A stretch of 64,000 nucleotides of DNA, taken from positions 124,001-188,000 of the forward strand of contig JAFWEX010000084.1 of assembly GCA_017512705.1 (NCBI GenBank). The letters are read 5' to 3'. The notes under the pieces are model-generated. The model saw only the letters and a list, made by a program, of their open reading frames with translations. It was not told the origin of the DNA and ran no database searches. Source of the DNA: Paenibacillus sp. GTDB taxonomy: Bacteria > Bacillota > Bacilli > Paenibacillales > Paenibacillaceae. Below, one piece after another: positions 26,830 to 35,346 of the stretch. The position numbers and the translations under genes are program-made. Position 1 is the first letter of the stretch. Every line of letters begins with the position of its first letter.

Positions 26830-28107
26830 ATGAGTACAATCAAAGTTACCCCTGAACAATTACATCATGTATCGAATCAAGTGGATCAGGCGAGACAACA
26901 ACTGGAGGTTATGCAACAGGACCTCACAAAACATATCATGTTCCTTCAGACCATGTGGCTGGGGGTGACACAGGAGAACTTTTATAGACAATTCACACAG
27001 TCGCGTCCTCTACTGCAGAAAGCACTGGAGAGCATGACGTATACCTCTCAGGACTTAAATGATATTGCTACCCGTTTTGAGAATGCAGATGCGGAGACAG
27101 GCAGTATAGGTGGTGTTCTCGGTGTTGCTGTAGGCGCAGCAACGATGATGAAGAGCTCGGGGACTTATGCGGGTTCGGAAGATAAGGGCTATCGGATGGC
27201 CCAAGTCAATATCTATGGTAGGTATGTATGGTTACCCGTGAACGAGGATGGTGTTACCGATCAGGCAGCCTTACAGGCCTATAAGAAAGATCATGGACAT
27301 GTGGATTTTAATCGGATGCAAGCTGAAGCTGTGAAGCCCGAAGAGCCGGAAGAAGATATATATGCCTTACAAATAAAAGCTTTTGAAAATCGAACCCATC
27401 CCTTCACAGGAGAGCCTGTATCGGATAGGTATGCTAAGATGATGATTACTTCCCTGAAGTATAGTCAGCTTCTTATGGCGTTTCAAATGGTTCGCGGAAG
27501 TATACCGGGTCGCAAAGGGCCGTTTCACTTCTCTGCTTCTGATCCAGCCGTGGCAAAGATTAAGAGGAATATAGAGGAGGCTAAGGCGAGGAAAGAGGGG
27601 GGACAAAAAGATACTTCAATAAAGGGAATTAAGCCTGAACACATGGAGGTACCTTCTTCAACTCAACCTTCTGGAAAAAAAGGAGGCTTACCAGAAGGTA
27701 ATTATGCTACAGGTAAAGATAGAGGATGGACTAAACAAAATGAATCAGCAAATACCTTCGCAAAAGAGGGCTACCATGTCAAAATGTTGGATGAAATCGA
27801 AGGTGGAAATGGACACGGTATCAAAGAGGGAAGCAATCCTGATTTCCTAATTGAAGGAAAAGTTTTTGACCACTACGCACCTATTAGTACTAAAAGTGCC
27901 AATGGAATAGCTGAAGAGATTAAGCGTAAAACAAAGAATCAGGCAGATAGAATTGTTTTGAATTTAGATGGTTTTACTGAAGCTAGAGTAGCAGAAGTTA
28001 GTCAGAAAATTATCGGTAAAACTAATCAAAATGGTGATTTAAGAAGATTGCAGGAATTGTTCATTATTCGAGAAGGGAAAATAGAGCATCTTTTTTGGAG
28101 GGAATGA
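26830..28107 (+). CDS. WXG100-type polymorphic toxin with CdiA-like nuclease C terminus
   Basis: A 425-residue modular toxin. Residues 1-95 are a WXG100 helical hairpin (Trp43-Leu-Gly45), the mark for type VII secretion. A middle region (about 110-250) contains a pretoxin-like part ENRTHPFTGEPVSDRYAKMM. From about residue 257 the DNA turns AT-rich; after a linker, residues about 295-425 look like the CdiA C-terminal tRNA nuclease domain (NESANTFAKEGYHVKML, NPDFLIEGKVFDHYAP, RIVLNLDGFTEARVAEVSQKI). It would be delivered to neighbouring cells and cut tRNA. The immunity gene follows at once. The type VII apparatus is not in this window. Confidence 0.8.
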   Translation: MSTIKVTPEQLHHVSNQVDQARQQLEVMQQDLTKHIMFLQTMWLGVTQENFYRQFTQSRPLLQKALESMTYTSQDLNDIATRFENADAETGSIGGVLGVAVGAATMMKSSGTYAGSEDKGYRMAQVNIYGRYVWLPVNEDGVTDQAALQAYKKDHGHVDFNRMQAEAVKPEEPEEDIYALQIKAFENRTHPFTGEPVSDRYAKMMITSLKYSQLLMAFQMVRGSIPGRKGPFHFSASDPAVAKIKRNIEEAKARKEGGQKDTSIKGIKPEHMEVPSSTQPSGKKGGLPEGNYATGKDRGWTKQNESANTFAKEGYHVKMLDEIEGGNGHGIKEGSNPDFLIEGKVFDHYAPISTKSANGIAEEIKRKTKNQADRIVLNLDGFTEARVAEVSQKIIGKTNQNGDLRRLQELFIIREGKIEHLFWRE

Positions 28108-28109
28108 AT

Positions 28110-28577
28110 ATGGAATTGGCATTGTATGTTTTCAATAAACAGGATACAAAACAACTAGCAACACGATTAATGAGTGCTATACAGTTATTTTCGCAAGAGA
28201 CTCGTATGATATCCAAGGATAATTACTACACATTAATGAATGCCAACTTTTCTTGTATTGTACAGGACGATGATGAACTAGTGAGTTTTGCAAGGGAAGA
28301 GTTAAGTCTGAATATTAATTATTGTATCGGTATTACGATTTTCTCACATTCATCAGAAGAAGCACTGCAGGTTATTTTTCAAGCGATTAATAGATTAATA
28401 GCACAACTGGATAAGGATATAGCACTGACAGATAGTGCATCTGGAGTGATCTTTTTAAGGTCTAACGGTCAGCTGATCATTAACTCGCATTGTCGAGAGA
28501 ATCCGGACATTTATGACTGGCCCTATAATTTACTGGAAGGCGATTTTATTGAAAAGGACATGGCGGGATTGCTTTGA
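28110..28577 (+). CDS. Probable immunity protein (SitI3-like)
   Basis: A 155-residue acidic protein directly after the toxin gene. The ATG at 28110 has GGAGGG seven bases upstream within the toxin's last codons. The pattern with a central INYCIGITIFSHSSEEALQVI segment and a C-terminal GVIFLRSNGQLIINS strand pair recalls SitI3-type immunity proteins. It should bind and neutralise the nuclease domain of its neighbour. Gene order is the main support. Confidence 0.65.
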   Translation: MELALYVFNKQDTKQLATRLMSAIQLFSQETRMISKDNYYTLMNANFSCIVQDDDELVSFAREELSLNINYCIGITIFSHSSEEALQVIFQAINRLIAQLDKDIALTDSASGVIFLRSNGQLIINSHCRENPDIYDWPYNLLEGDFIEKDMAGLL

Positions 28578-28593
28578 GAAGGAGTGTTTAGTT

Positions 28594-28746
28594 TTGCCAA
28601 GATGCTTAGAAGAAAAATAGGTGCTTATGTGTAGGGCTGGTGATGCAGTATATCTGCTAACGTATTGGAGAACTCTGGTGATCCCTGTACAAGATATTAG
28701 CGATATTTCCTTGGATCTCATAGATCGTGATGGACTGGAGGAGTAA
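28594..28746 (+). pseudogene. Small immunity-like frame broken by an in-frame TAG
   Basis: A TTG start after AAGGAG opens a frame (MPRCLEEK), a TAG at 28618-28620 stops it, and the same frame goes on from an ATG at 28627 as a 39-residue piece (GDAVYLLTYWRTLVIP) to the TAA at 28744. The downstream part reads as real protein. It is probably a decayed immunity or linker gene; sequencing error is possible. Confidence 0.45.
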
Positions 28747-28748
28747 TC

Positions 28749-29078
28749 ATGTCAGTGGGGTTGTACAGATACAGCGGTGATATATATGACCGGGACTCAG
28801 AGTTAACTCTTAGTGAGAACATCTCCACTCAGGAGTTTTATGATGAGCACTGGGAGAGAGCTATTCATGAGCTAGGTATTTCTATTGTGCAAGATAGCTC
28901 AGAGATTGTTTTCCATCAACTTGAGGATGCTCTGGATGAATTGGATCGATTAAGAGAGTGGGTTATCCAGGAGTTGGATGGAGCCAATTTGGAGTATATG
29001 CAAGGCAGAGTCGAGCAATTACAGCGGATTTTGCCGAATGCTTTTGAAAGTGAAGGAGATGTCTTGTACATATTCTAG
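28749..29078 (+). CDS. Hypothetical acidic protein, possible orphan immunity protein
   Basis: A 109-residue acidic protein with ribosome binding site GGAGGAG before the ATG. It is mostly helical in its second half (FHQLEDALDELDRLREWVIQELDGA). It follows the broken frame by two bases and has the direction of the toxin-immunity pair. Toxin loci often gather orphan immunity genes at their 3' end, and this is the most likely reading, but I recognise no family. Confidence 0.55.
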   Translation: MSVGLYRYSGDIYDRDSELTLSENISTQEFYDEHWERAIHELGISIVQDSSEIVFHQLEDALDELDRLREWVIQELDGANLEYMQGRVEQLQRILPNAFESEGDVLYIF

Positions 29079-29166
29079 CTAAAGATGTAACGCTTCCCCG
29101 ATCGAGGAGATGTAGAACGGTTTTGCATAGGCGTTTGAGAAGCTTATACAAAATGGCTAAGCCTCG

Positions 29167-29295
29167 TCAGTTTAACCTAATAAAGTTGTTTGTAATTCCT
29201 AAATATAAAAGAATACCTGCGGATATCAAAGTGACTGCAAGGAACAATCCACCCAAAACAATAATTTTATCAAACCTATTCCACTTTTTAACCAT
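29167..29295 (-). CDS. Small single-pass membrane protein, 42 residues
   Basis: On the minus strand an ATG at 29295, nine bases after AAAAGGAG, opens MVKKWNRFDKIIVLGGLF, continues through a long hydrophobic helix (about residues 10-33) and ends in FIRLN. A positive N terminus before the helix suggests an N-in orientation. The clear ribosome binding site and the hydrophobic design make it likelier than the overlapping plus-strand frame. Function unknown. Confidence 0.55.
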   Translation of the reverse strand: MVKKWNRFDKIIVLGGLFLAVTLISAGILLYLGITNNFIRLN

Positions 29296-29301
29296 TGTCA
29301 T

Positions 29302-29680
29302 CTACTCCTTTTCTTCAATTTTCAGGAATTTATAGGAGTAAATCATAACACATGTCATGCTTTTGTTCTTAATTATATGGTTAAGTTTAAAAATTATGGT
29401 GATTTTCTAATTCTGAATCCATTAATAAACTTCTAAAAAACATCACTTGGATTCTGTGAACGGGATGGAAAGAGAGCTGGTGTGACCATGAATCGGCTCA
29501 TGACAGGTTGGGCAAATCCCGAGTATATGTCCAGGCTCCAATAGATATAAGTCATAATGAGCTGAGAGCAGGGTACAGGGATAAACGTCCTACAATATAT
29601 TATTAGGAAAAAAGGTTACTACTGTAGAAATAATAGAATATAAAAATGCTTACAAACTATATAAAACAAAAAACATGCCC
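29302..29680. other. Gene-poor stretch before the Zur-controlled operon
   Basis: AT-rich, without a convincing frame; short pieces around 29460-29540 may be remains of a lost gene. Confidence 0.4.
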
Positions 29681-29681
29681 A

Positions 29682-29712
29682 ATCCGCTCTCATTCGAGAG
29701 ACGGATTTTTTT
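29682..29712 (+). terminator. Terminator upstream of the importer operon
   Basis: ATCCGCTCTC/GAGAG-CGGAT stem (one bulge) around ATTC, then TTTTTTT. It would insulate the operon from upstream transcription. Confidence 0.7.
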
Positions 29713-29734
29713 GCGTCCTTCAACTAAAATATTC

Positions 29735-29763
29735 TTGTCAAAACGTAATCATTACGATAAGAT
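29735..29763 (+). promoter_or_regulatory. Importer promoter with Zur box 1
   Basis: TTGTCA (29735-29740) and TAAGAT (29758-29763) are 17 bases apart. The spacer is filled by the palindrome CGTAAT-C-ATTACG (29744-29756), which matches the Bacillus Zur box TCGTAATNATTACGA except at its ends. Zinc-loaded Zur would block the promoter. Confidence 0.8.
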
Positions 29764-29777
29764 AATGTTCGTCGCTT

Positions 29778-29800
29778 AAATAGTAACTGTTACGATTAAA
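29778..29800 (+). promoter_or_regulatory. Zur box 2
   Basis: GTAAC-T-GTTAC palindrome (29783-29793) within AAATAGTAACTGTTACGATT, a close Zur-box match. Its centre lies 38 bases after that of box 1. Confidence 0.65.
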
Positions 29801-29840
29801 CTTAAGACTGATAATAATAACAATATGAATAGAGAGGGGC

Positions 29841-31412
29841 ATGACCTTGTTTACGAAAAAGAAGCCTTTGCTGGCGCTAATCTCCTTGGTTCTGAGCGCA
29901 GTTTTGTTACTCACTGCTTGCGGAGCATCCACATCTAGTCCGGCGGCGCAAAACAATACTAATACCCAAGCGAATAAGAATGTTCATTTCCTATATAACT
30001 TCTCTACCAGTTCTCTTGATCCCCATGTGGATTCAAGCTATGTACCGCTGCGTGCGGGTATTACGGAAACATTGGTGCGTCTGGATGAGGATAATCTGAC
30101 GGTTGCGCCGTGGCTTGCGGAGAGTTGGGAGAGTAAAGATGGGCAACACTGGACGATTAATCTGCGCGATAAGGTAACATTCCAGAACGGCAAACCGATG
30201 ACAGGGGATGCGGTTAAAGCATCGCTGGAGCGGGCATTGAAAGAGAACGTGGCCATCCAGAATACGCTGAAGATTGATATGATCAAGGCTGAGGGTAACA
30301 AGCTGGAGATCACAACGACCCAGCCGTTCCCGGAGTTTGCCTCGGAACTGGTTAACCCGAATACGGCGATTATTGACGTCAGTGCGCCGGACATCGTGAA
30401 CAAACCTGTCGGTACAGGACCGTTCAAGCTGACATCTTTTACACCAGGCAGCAAGCTGGAGCTGGAACGATACGATACATACTGGGACGGGGCTTCGCCG
30501 CTGGATGCGGTGACGTTTTCGTTTAATGAAGATGCTAACGCGCGTTCGCTGGCACTAAAATCTGGACAGGTCGACATAGTCTATCGCCCGGAAGTGGAAA
30601 GTCTGGAATCGCTCAAAGCCATCGACGGGTTGAAAGTCGAGTCCACCTCCACTTTCCGCGTGCATCAGTTGACGATGAATATGCAGCGGGAGAGCATCCA
30701 AGACGTGAATGTCCGCCGTGCACTGGATGCGCTGATTGATCGCAAAGGCATTGTCGATACGATCCTGCTTGGATACGGTGAGCCAGCCATTGGCCCGTTC
30801 CTGCCATCGCTTCCTTTTGCGCCTAAATACACACATACCACAACAGACACCGGCCCCGATGCAGCTGTAAAATATCTTAGCGAAGCTGGCTACACTCAGC
30901 AAAACGGCGTGATGACCAAAGACGGTGAGCCACTCAAGCTGACATTGCTCACCTATTCGTCACGTGCTGATCTGCCGCTGATTGCACAGGTGTTCCAATC
31001 GGACGCGAAGAAGATCGGGATCGATGTACAGATTCGTCAGATTGATGCACCGGAAGAATATATGGCCTCTAACCGGGACTGGGATATTGCCACGTACAGC
31101 AACCTGACCGCTCCACGTGGAGATGCTGGGTACTATCTGAATGCAACATACCACCCGAAGGGTGCACTGAACTTCAGCGGATCGGAAGACACGGCACTGA
31201 CCAAGATCATTGACGGACTCAACCTCACCGTTGAACCGCAGAAACGGGCGGAACTGGCAGAGAAAGCAGCCAATTATGTACATGATAACGTGCTGAACTC
31301 TTTTGTACTGCATCCAGCAACCATTGTGGCCTACAACGGCAAAAAGGTGAAAAATTGGGTCACCACGCGCAGTGAATATTACATGATGACAAACAAGCTG
31401 GATGTGTTGTAA
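29841..31412 (+). CDS. cntA: Nik/Cnt-type solute-binding lipoprotein
   Basis: A 523-residue family 5 (oligopeptide/nickel type) binding protein. Signal peptide and lipobox LLTACG place the lipidated Cys at about 27. Family landmarks: LYNFSTSSLDPH at the start of the mature part, APWLAESWESKDGQHWTINLRDKVTFQNGKPMTGDAVKASLERAL, PVGTGPFKL, DVNVRRALDALIDRKGI and GEPAIGPFLP. It opens a five-gene operon in NikABCDE/CntABCDF order. Two Zur boxes upstream argue for zinc, probably as a metallophore complex, rather than peptides. The gene name is by analogy. Its TAA overlaps the next ATG. Confidence 0.75.
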   Translation: MTLFTKKKPLLALISLVLSAVLLLTACGASTSSPAAQNNTNTQANKNVHFLYNFSTSSLDPHVDSSYVPLRAGITETLVRLDEDNLTVAPWLAESWESKDGQHWTINLRDKVTFQNGKPMTGDAVKASLERALKENVAIQNTLKIDMIKAEGNKLEITTTQPFPEFASELVNPNTAIIDVSAPDIVNKPVGTGPFKLTSFTPGSKLELERYDTYWDGASPLDAVTFSFNEDANARSLALKSGQVDIVYRPEVESLESLKAIDGLKVESTSTFRVHQLTMNMQRESIQDVNVRRALDALIDRKGIVDTILLGYGEPAIGPFLPSLPFAPKYTHTTTDTGPDAAVKYLSEAGYTQQNGVMTKDGEPLKLTLLTYSSRADLPLIAQVFQSDAKKIGIDVQIRQIDAPEEYMASNRDWDIATYSNLTAPRGDAGYYLNATYHPKGALNFSGSEDTALTKIIDGLNLTVEPQKRAELAEKAANYVHDNVLNSFVLHPATIVAYNGKKVKNWVTTRSEYYMMTNKLDVL

Positions 31413-32479
31413 TGTTCCGTATTTTGCTTCGCAAGTTTCTGGAGGTATTTGTATTCCTACTCTTCATTATGTTTGTGAGCTTTCTATTCATCCGGCTTGC
31501 TCCCGGCGATCCGGTGCTGACCATCCTGAACGTAGAGGAATTATCGGTCAGCAAGGAGCAAGTCGAGGCATTGCGGGAGGAGATGGGCTTCAATGACTCT
31601 CTTCCAGTGCAGTTTGGCCGATGGCTACTTGATTTTGTGCGAATGGATTTTGGTGTGTCCTACTCGACAGGCCAGCCGGTGATGCAGACGCTGATGCGTG
31701 CACTTCCGACAACAGCCGAGCTGACACTAGGTTCACTACTGGTCATGCTGATCGTTGCTATCCCGCTTGGCTCCCTGTCGGCACTCTATCGGGGTAGCTG
31801 GATCGACCAAGGTAGCCGTATGCTGTCGATTCTGGGTGCAGCCGTCCCCAGCTTCTGGCTGGGGCTCATTCTGATTGATCTGTTCGGTGTGCGATTCGGC
31901 AGTCTGCCAACGATGGGACGAGATGGATTCAGCTCACTGATTCTGCCGTCACTAACGCTGGGACTTGCCATCTCCAGCGTTTATGTACGCCTTTTGCGCT
32001 CCAGCCTATTGGACTCGCTGAGTCAGGAGTTTGTGCGTTCTGCCCGGGCCAGAGGACTTTCGGAGGCACGTATCTTCTTCCTGCATGCGTTCAGGCATAG
32101 TCTGCCCCCGGTGATCACCGTATTTGGGGTTAGTCTGGGCAGCCTGATTGGCGGTGTGGTGGTCATTGAAGTGTTATTCGCTTATCCGGGCATCGGTAAG
32201 CTGGTTGTGGATGCCATTCGCCAGCGTGACTATCCATTAATCCAAGGATACATTCTGATTATGGCGATTGTTGTATTCCTGGTGAATACTGCGGTCGATC
32301 TGTCATACCGCTATTTGAATCCCGAGATGAAACTGAAGGAAAGGAGGCCCTCTGATGAAAACCATGCCCTTGCGTATGCCATCTGCCAAAACCAAAAAGC
32401 ACAGCTGGCAAGCCATGATCGGCATGCTGTTTGCACTGCTGGCCATCGCGGCCTCCTTGTATGCCTTCTTGTACCTTAA
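31412..32479 (+). CDS. cntB: ABC importer permease, NikB/CntB type
   Basis: A DppB-like permease of six helices with the EAA loop FVRSARARGLSEARIFFLHAFRHSLPPVI. It starts inside the preceding stop codon (TAATG). The family normally ends close to SYRYLNPEMKLKERR; here the frame runs on for about 43 residues without membrane character (NHALAYAICQNQ) and overlaps the next gene by 125 bases. A TGA sits at the expected end in another frame, next to the ATG of the following gene, so a one-base shift near the 3' end is likely. The core is intact, so function is probably kept. Confidence 0.8.
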   Translation: MFRILLRKFLEVFVFLLFIMFVSFLFIRLAPGDPVLTILNVEELSVSKEQVEALREEMGFNDSLPVQFGRWLLDFVRMDFGVSYSTGQPVMQTLMRALPTTAELTLGSLLVMLIVAIPLGSLSALYRGSWIDQGSRMLSILGAAVPSFWLGLILIDLFGVRFGSLPTMGRDGFSSLILPSLTLGLAISSVYVRLLRSSLLDSLSQEFVRSARARGLSEARIFFLHAFRHSLPPVITVFGVSLGSLIGGVVVIEVLFAYPGIGKLVVDAIRQRDYPLIQGYILIMAIVVFLVNTAVDLSYRYLNPEMKLKERRPSDENHALAYAICQNQKAQLASHDRHAVCTAGHRGLLVCLLVP

Positions 32480-33209
32480 ACATGACCACACCCTCACCGA
32501 CCTGCGTGGTAGGTTGCAGGGAATGAGTGCGCTTCATCCGCTTGGCACCGACCACTTGGGCCGTGATGTGCTGACACGTCTGCTCCTCGGCGGCGGTCAG
32601 ACGCTCGGTTACAGCATGCTTGCACTCGGCACGGCACTGCTCATCGGCATACCGTGTGGCCTGATTGCAGGCTACAAACGCGGCTGGATCGACAAGCTCT
32701 TCATGAGTATTGCAGATGCGTTTCTGGCTTTTCCGGATACTATCGTGGCGATTGTGCTGAGCGGTCTGCTTGGTGCGGGCATCGGCAACCTGGTGCTGGC
32801 GATTGTCATTGTAAAATGGGTGAGCTACGCACGTCTGGTTCGAAGCACCGTTCTATCCGAATCGCAGAAGGATTATATCCGTGTGGCGCGGACGAACGGT
32901 CTGTCCGATGCACGAATCATGACCAAACATCTGCTGCCGCATATTGCAGGTCATGTGTTGGTGCTGGCGAGTCTGGATCTCGGCAAAATCATTCTGCTGA
33001 TCTCATCCTTGTCTTACATCGGACTTGGCGCACAGCCACCGACACCGGAATGGGGAGCGATGCTGAATGACTCGCGTCCCTACTTCCAATCCAGACCTGA
33101 GCTAATGGTTTTCCCGGGCCTCGCCATCGTATCGGTTGTGCTGCTGGCGAACATGCTGGGCGACTACTTGAGAGATCGGTTTGATGTGAAAAAGGAGGTG
33201 CGGTCATGA
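32355..33209 (+). CDS. cntC: ABC importer permease, NikC/CntC type
   Basis: A 284-residue DppC-like permease. The LGTDHLGRDVLTRLLLGG motif before the transmembrane domain and the EAA loop DYIRVARTNGLSDARIMTKHLLPHIAG are typical, as is GLGAQPPTPEWGAMLNDSR. ATG at 32355 follows AAGGAGG. It pairs with the preceding permease to form the channel and overlaps the next gene by four bases (ATGA). Confidence 0.85.
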   Translation: MKTMPLRMPSAKTKKHSWQAMIGMLFALLAIAASLYAFLYLKHDHTLTDLRGRLQGMSALHPLGTDHLGRDVLTRLLLGGGQTLGYSMLALGTALLIGIPCGLIAGYKRGWIDKLFMSIADAFLAFPDTIVAIVLSGLLGAGIGNLVLAIVIVKWVSYARLVRSTVLSESQKDYIRVARTNGLSDARIMTKHLLPHIAGHVLVLASLDLGKIILLISSLSYIGLGAQPPTPEWGAMLNDSRPYFQSRPELMVFPGLAIVSVVLLANMLGDYLRDRFDVKKEVRS

Positions 33210-34006
33210 TCCTCTCCATCGAGGAGCTGAGCATCTTCAGCCGGGAGCGGACGATTGTGGACAGCGTATCCCTTGGCGTCCGCGAAGGGGAATTCATGGC
33301 GCTTGTTGGGCAGAGTGGCAGCGGTAAAAGCCTGCTCTCGCAGGCCATAGGGCAACTGCTGCCGCCGAATCTTCACGCGTCTGGACGCGTTCTGTTCGAA
33401 GGCAGCAATCTGCTTGATCGGAAACCGAAGGAGATGCGCGCACTGCGCGGACGTGATATCTCGTATATTTTTCAGGACTATCAGGGAGCGTTCACACCTT
33501 TTCGCAGCATTGGCGCGCACTTTGATGAATATCAGAAGGTGCACGGAGAGAAATCAGCTACGACCCGTAAAAGGCGTGCCGCAGAAGCGCTGGAGTCTGT
33601 TGGACTCCACCCGGAGCTGCTTCACCGTTATCCGTTTCAGTTGAGTGGTGGTCAGCTGCAGAGAGTATCCATCGCGACATCGCTGATGCTCTCGCCGCGG
33701 CTGCTCATCGCCGACGAAGCAACGACAGCGCTGGACAGCATGTCCGCACATCGCGTGCTTGAACTGCTCGCACGCAAGCAGACCGAAACGGGCTGTGCCA
33801 TCCTGTTCATCACGCATGATTGGCGGCATGTGCGGAGCTATGCGAACCGTCTGGCTGTTATGAAGGAGGGGCAGATCGTAGAATCGGGCGGCAAACACCG
33901 CATTCTAGATCATCCTCAGCATGAATATACACGTCAATTGATTGAAGCTGCTCCTGTGCTGAGTAGCACGTTGAAGTCTGGTTTGAAGGAGGCAGGTGCG
34001 GAATGA
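33206..34006 (+). CDS. cntD: ABC importer ATPase, NikD/CntD type
   Basis: A 266-residue ATPase with Walker A GQSGSGKSLLSQA, Q loop YIFQDYQGAF, signature LSGGQLQRVSIA, Walker B LLIADEATTALD and the switch His in FITHDWRHV. It lacks much of the C-terminal extension found in Opp ATPases, as is usual for the Nik/Cnt D subunit. ATGA overlaps on both sides show translational coupling. Confidence 0.87.
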   Translation: MILSIEELSIFSRERTIVDSVSLGVREGEFMALVGQSGSGKSLLSQAIGQLLPPNLHASGRVLFEGSNLLDRKPKEMRALRGRDISYIFQDYQGAFTPFRSIGAHFDEYQKVHGEKSATTRKRRAAEALESVGLHPELLHRYPFQLSGGQLQRVSIATSLMLSPRLLIADEATTALDSMSAHRVLELLARKQTETGCAILFITHDWRHVRSYANRLAVMKEGQIVESGGKHRILDHPQHEYTRQLIEAAPVLSSTLKSGLKEAGAE

Positions 34007-34941
34007 GTGGTACAGTAAATGACAAGGATAAGCTATTAAGACCATCAAATCCATTAGATCCATTGCATCCGTTCGAGACGACTGACATGCTGGTTGAAAC
34101 GACGAATCAAGCAGATACAGCAACAGATACAGCAACAGATACGAGTATCAATCCATCTAGAGATGAACAAGACCACCAAGTCGTGTTACGTGTCCAAAAT
34201 CTCACCCGCACCTATGCTGGCACAGATCGTCCAGCCATCCAGGATATCTCGTTCCGCCTCAGCCGCGGTGAATGCCTCGGTCTTGTCGGCGAGAGCGGTT
34301 GTGGCAAAAGCACACTGGCCCGCTGTCTGCTACGCATTGAAGACGCCGATCAGGGTACAATCCAGCTTGGCGGTCAGGACATTGCCCGGCTGGAAGGACG
34401 CCATTTACGTCCCCATCGTCGCAAGATTCAGATCGTTTTTCAGAATCCCTCCGCCGCATTGAACCCGAAGCTTACAATCGGTGCATCCTTAATCGACCCC
34501 TATGAGCAGCTAGGCCGGGATTCTAAACTCGCACACTTCACCTATACATCGAAGGAAAACTATATTCGCCAGTTACTGGAGGCAGTGGAGCTTCCAAGTG
34601 AACTGGCGAACCGATATCCACATGAGCTGAGCGGAGGACAGCGGCAGCGTGTGACCATAGCGCGAGCCATTGGCATTGAACCGGATGTTGTTGTGCTGGA
34701 TGAGCCGACCGCCAGTCTGGACGTTATTTCACAGGGAGCCATCCTTCAGCTGCTCACCGATCTGCGAACATCGCTTGGCTTGTCCTATATGTTCATCTCG
34801 CATGATCTGGCGGCGGTTCACCGGATGAGCCAGCGTATTATGGTGATGCAATCGGGTCAGATCGTAGACCGCTTTGGCTCTGAGGCGTTGTTCGCCGAGG
34901 AACGGAACCCGTATACCAAGGAACTGATCTCTATATTCTGA
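34003..34941 (+). CDS. cntF: ABC importer ATPase, NikE/CntF type
   Basis: A 312-residue ATPase: Walker A GESGCGKSTLARC, Q loop QIVFQNPSAALNP, signature LSGGQRQRVTIARA, Walker B VVVLDEPTASLD, switch FISHDLAAV. It has an unusual N-terminal extension of about 55 residues before the ABC fold starts at VVLRVQNLTRTY, including TATDTATDT coded by a short tandem repeat near 34118-34141. The second start may lie further in, but ATGA coupling supports 34003. It is the last gene of the operon. Confidence 0.85.
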   Translation: MSGTVNDKDKLLRPSNPLDPLHPFETTDMLVETTNQADTATDTATDTSINPSRDEQDHQVVLRVQNLTRTYAGTDRPAIQDISFRLSRGECLGLVGESGCGKSTLARCLLRIEDADQGTIQLGGQDIARLEGRHLRPHRRKIQIVFQNPSAALNPKLTIGASLIDPYEQLGRDSKLAHFTYTSKENYIRQLLEAVELPSELANRYPHELSGGQRQRVTIARAIGIEPDVVVLDEPTASLDVISQGAILQLLTDLRTSLGLSYMFISHDLAAVHRMSQRIMVMQSGQIVDRFGSEALFAEERNPYTKELISIF

Positions 34942-34984
34942 GGCACAGTGCAGATGAGCCTGTGGGCAGACTTCTTTATATAAT

Positions 34985-35025
34985 AAGAGCCGTTATGCGA
35001 AAGTTGTTATGCATGCGGCTCTTTA
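34985..35025 (+). terminator. Terminator of the importer operon
   Basis: AAGAGCCG/CGGCTCTT stem with a 23-base loop that can pair further, followed by TTATG; moderate T tract. Confidence 0.65.
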
Positions 35026-35346
35026 TGCACCCTTTTTCCCAGAGAAATATAGGCTAATGAACAGGCTATTTTGCAGGCATATGTGCGAGTTCCTTTTTTT
35101 GTCTTGAACAAATATATCTTTCAGGCCTATAACCGGGCTAACGATTCGCGGCAAACTATCGTATACTGAGGGAATAGCAAATATCTTGAAATTGCATATT
35201 TAAATTAATCCATATTATTGATACACTAGTTCAAGGTTATATTCATTCAGAGAAGGCGTGAACCCGTGAAGAGTGGGAGTGCAGCCAATGCCAAATCGAT
35301 AACGCTTACATCCTTTTGGCAAATATAGGATATAAGGACGGTAAAC
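35026..35346 (+). promoter_or_regulatory. Upstream region of mqo
   Basis: No gene seen. TTGAAC at 35104-35109 with CTATAA 17 bases later (35127-35132) is a possible promoter; another TATACT lies at 35162 without a good -35. Confidence 0.35.

Noticed and set aside
28618..28620. In-frame TAG as recoding (pyrrolysine or read-through)
   Set aside because: No sign of recoding elements; decay or a sequencing error is simpler.
29123..29335. Plus-strand frame of 70 codons
   Set aside because: No ribosome binding site; the opposite strand holds a better small membrane protein with a strong site.
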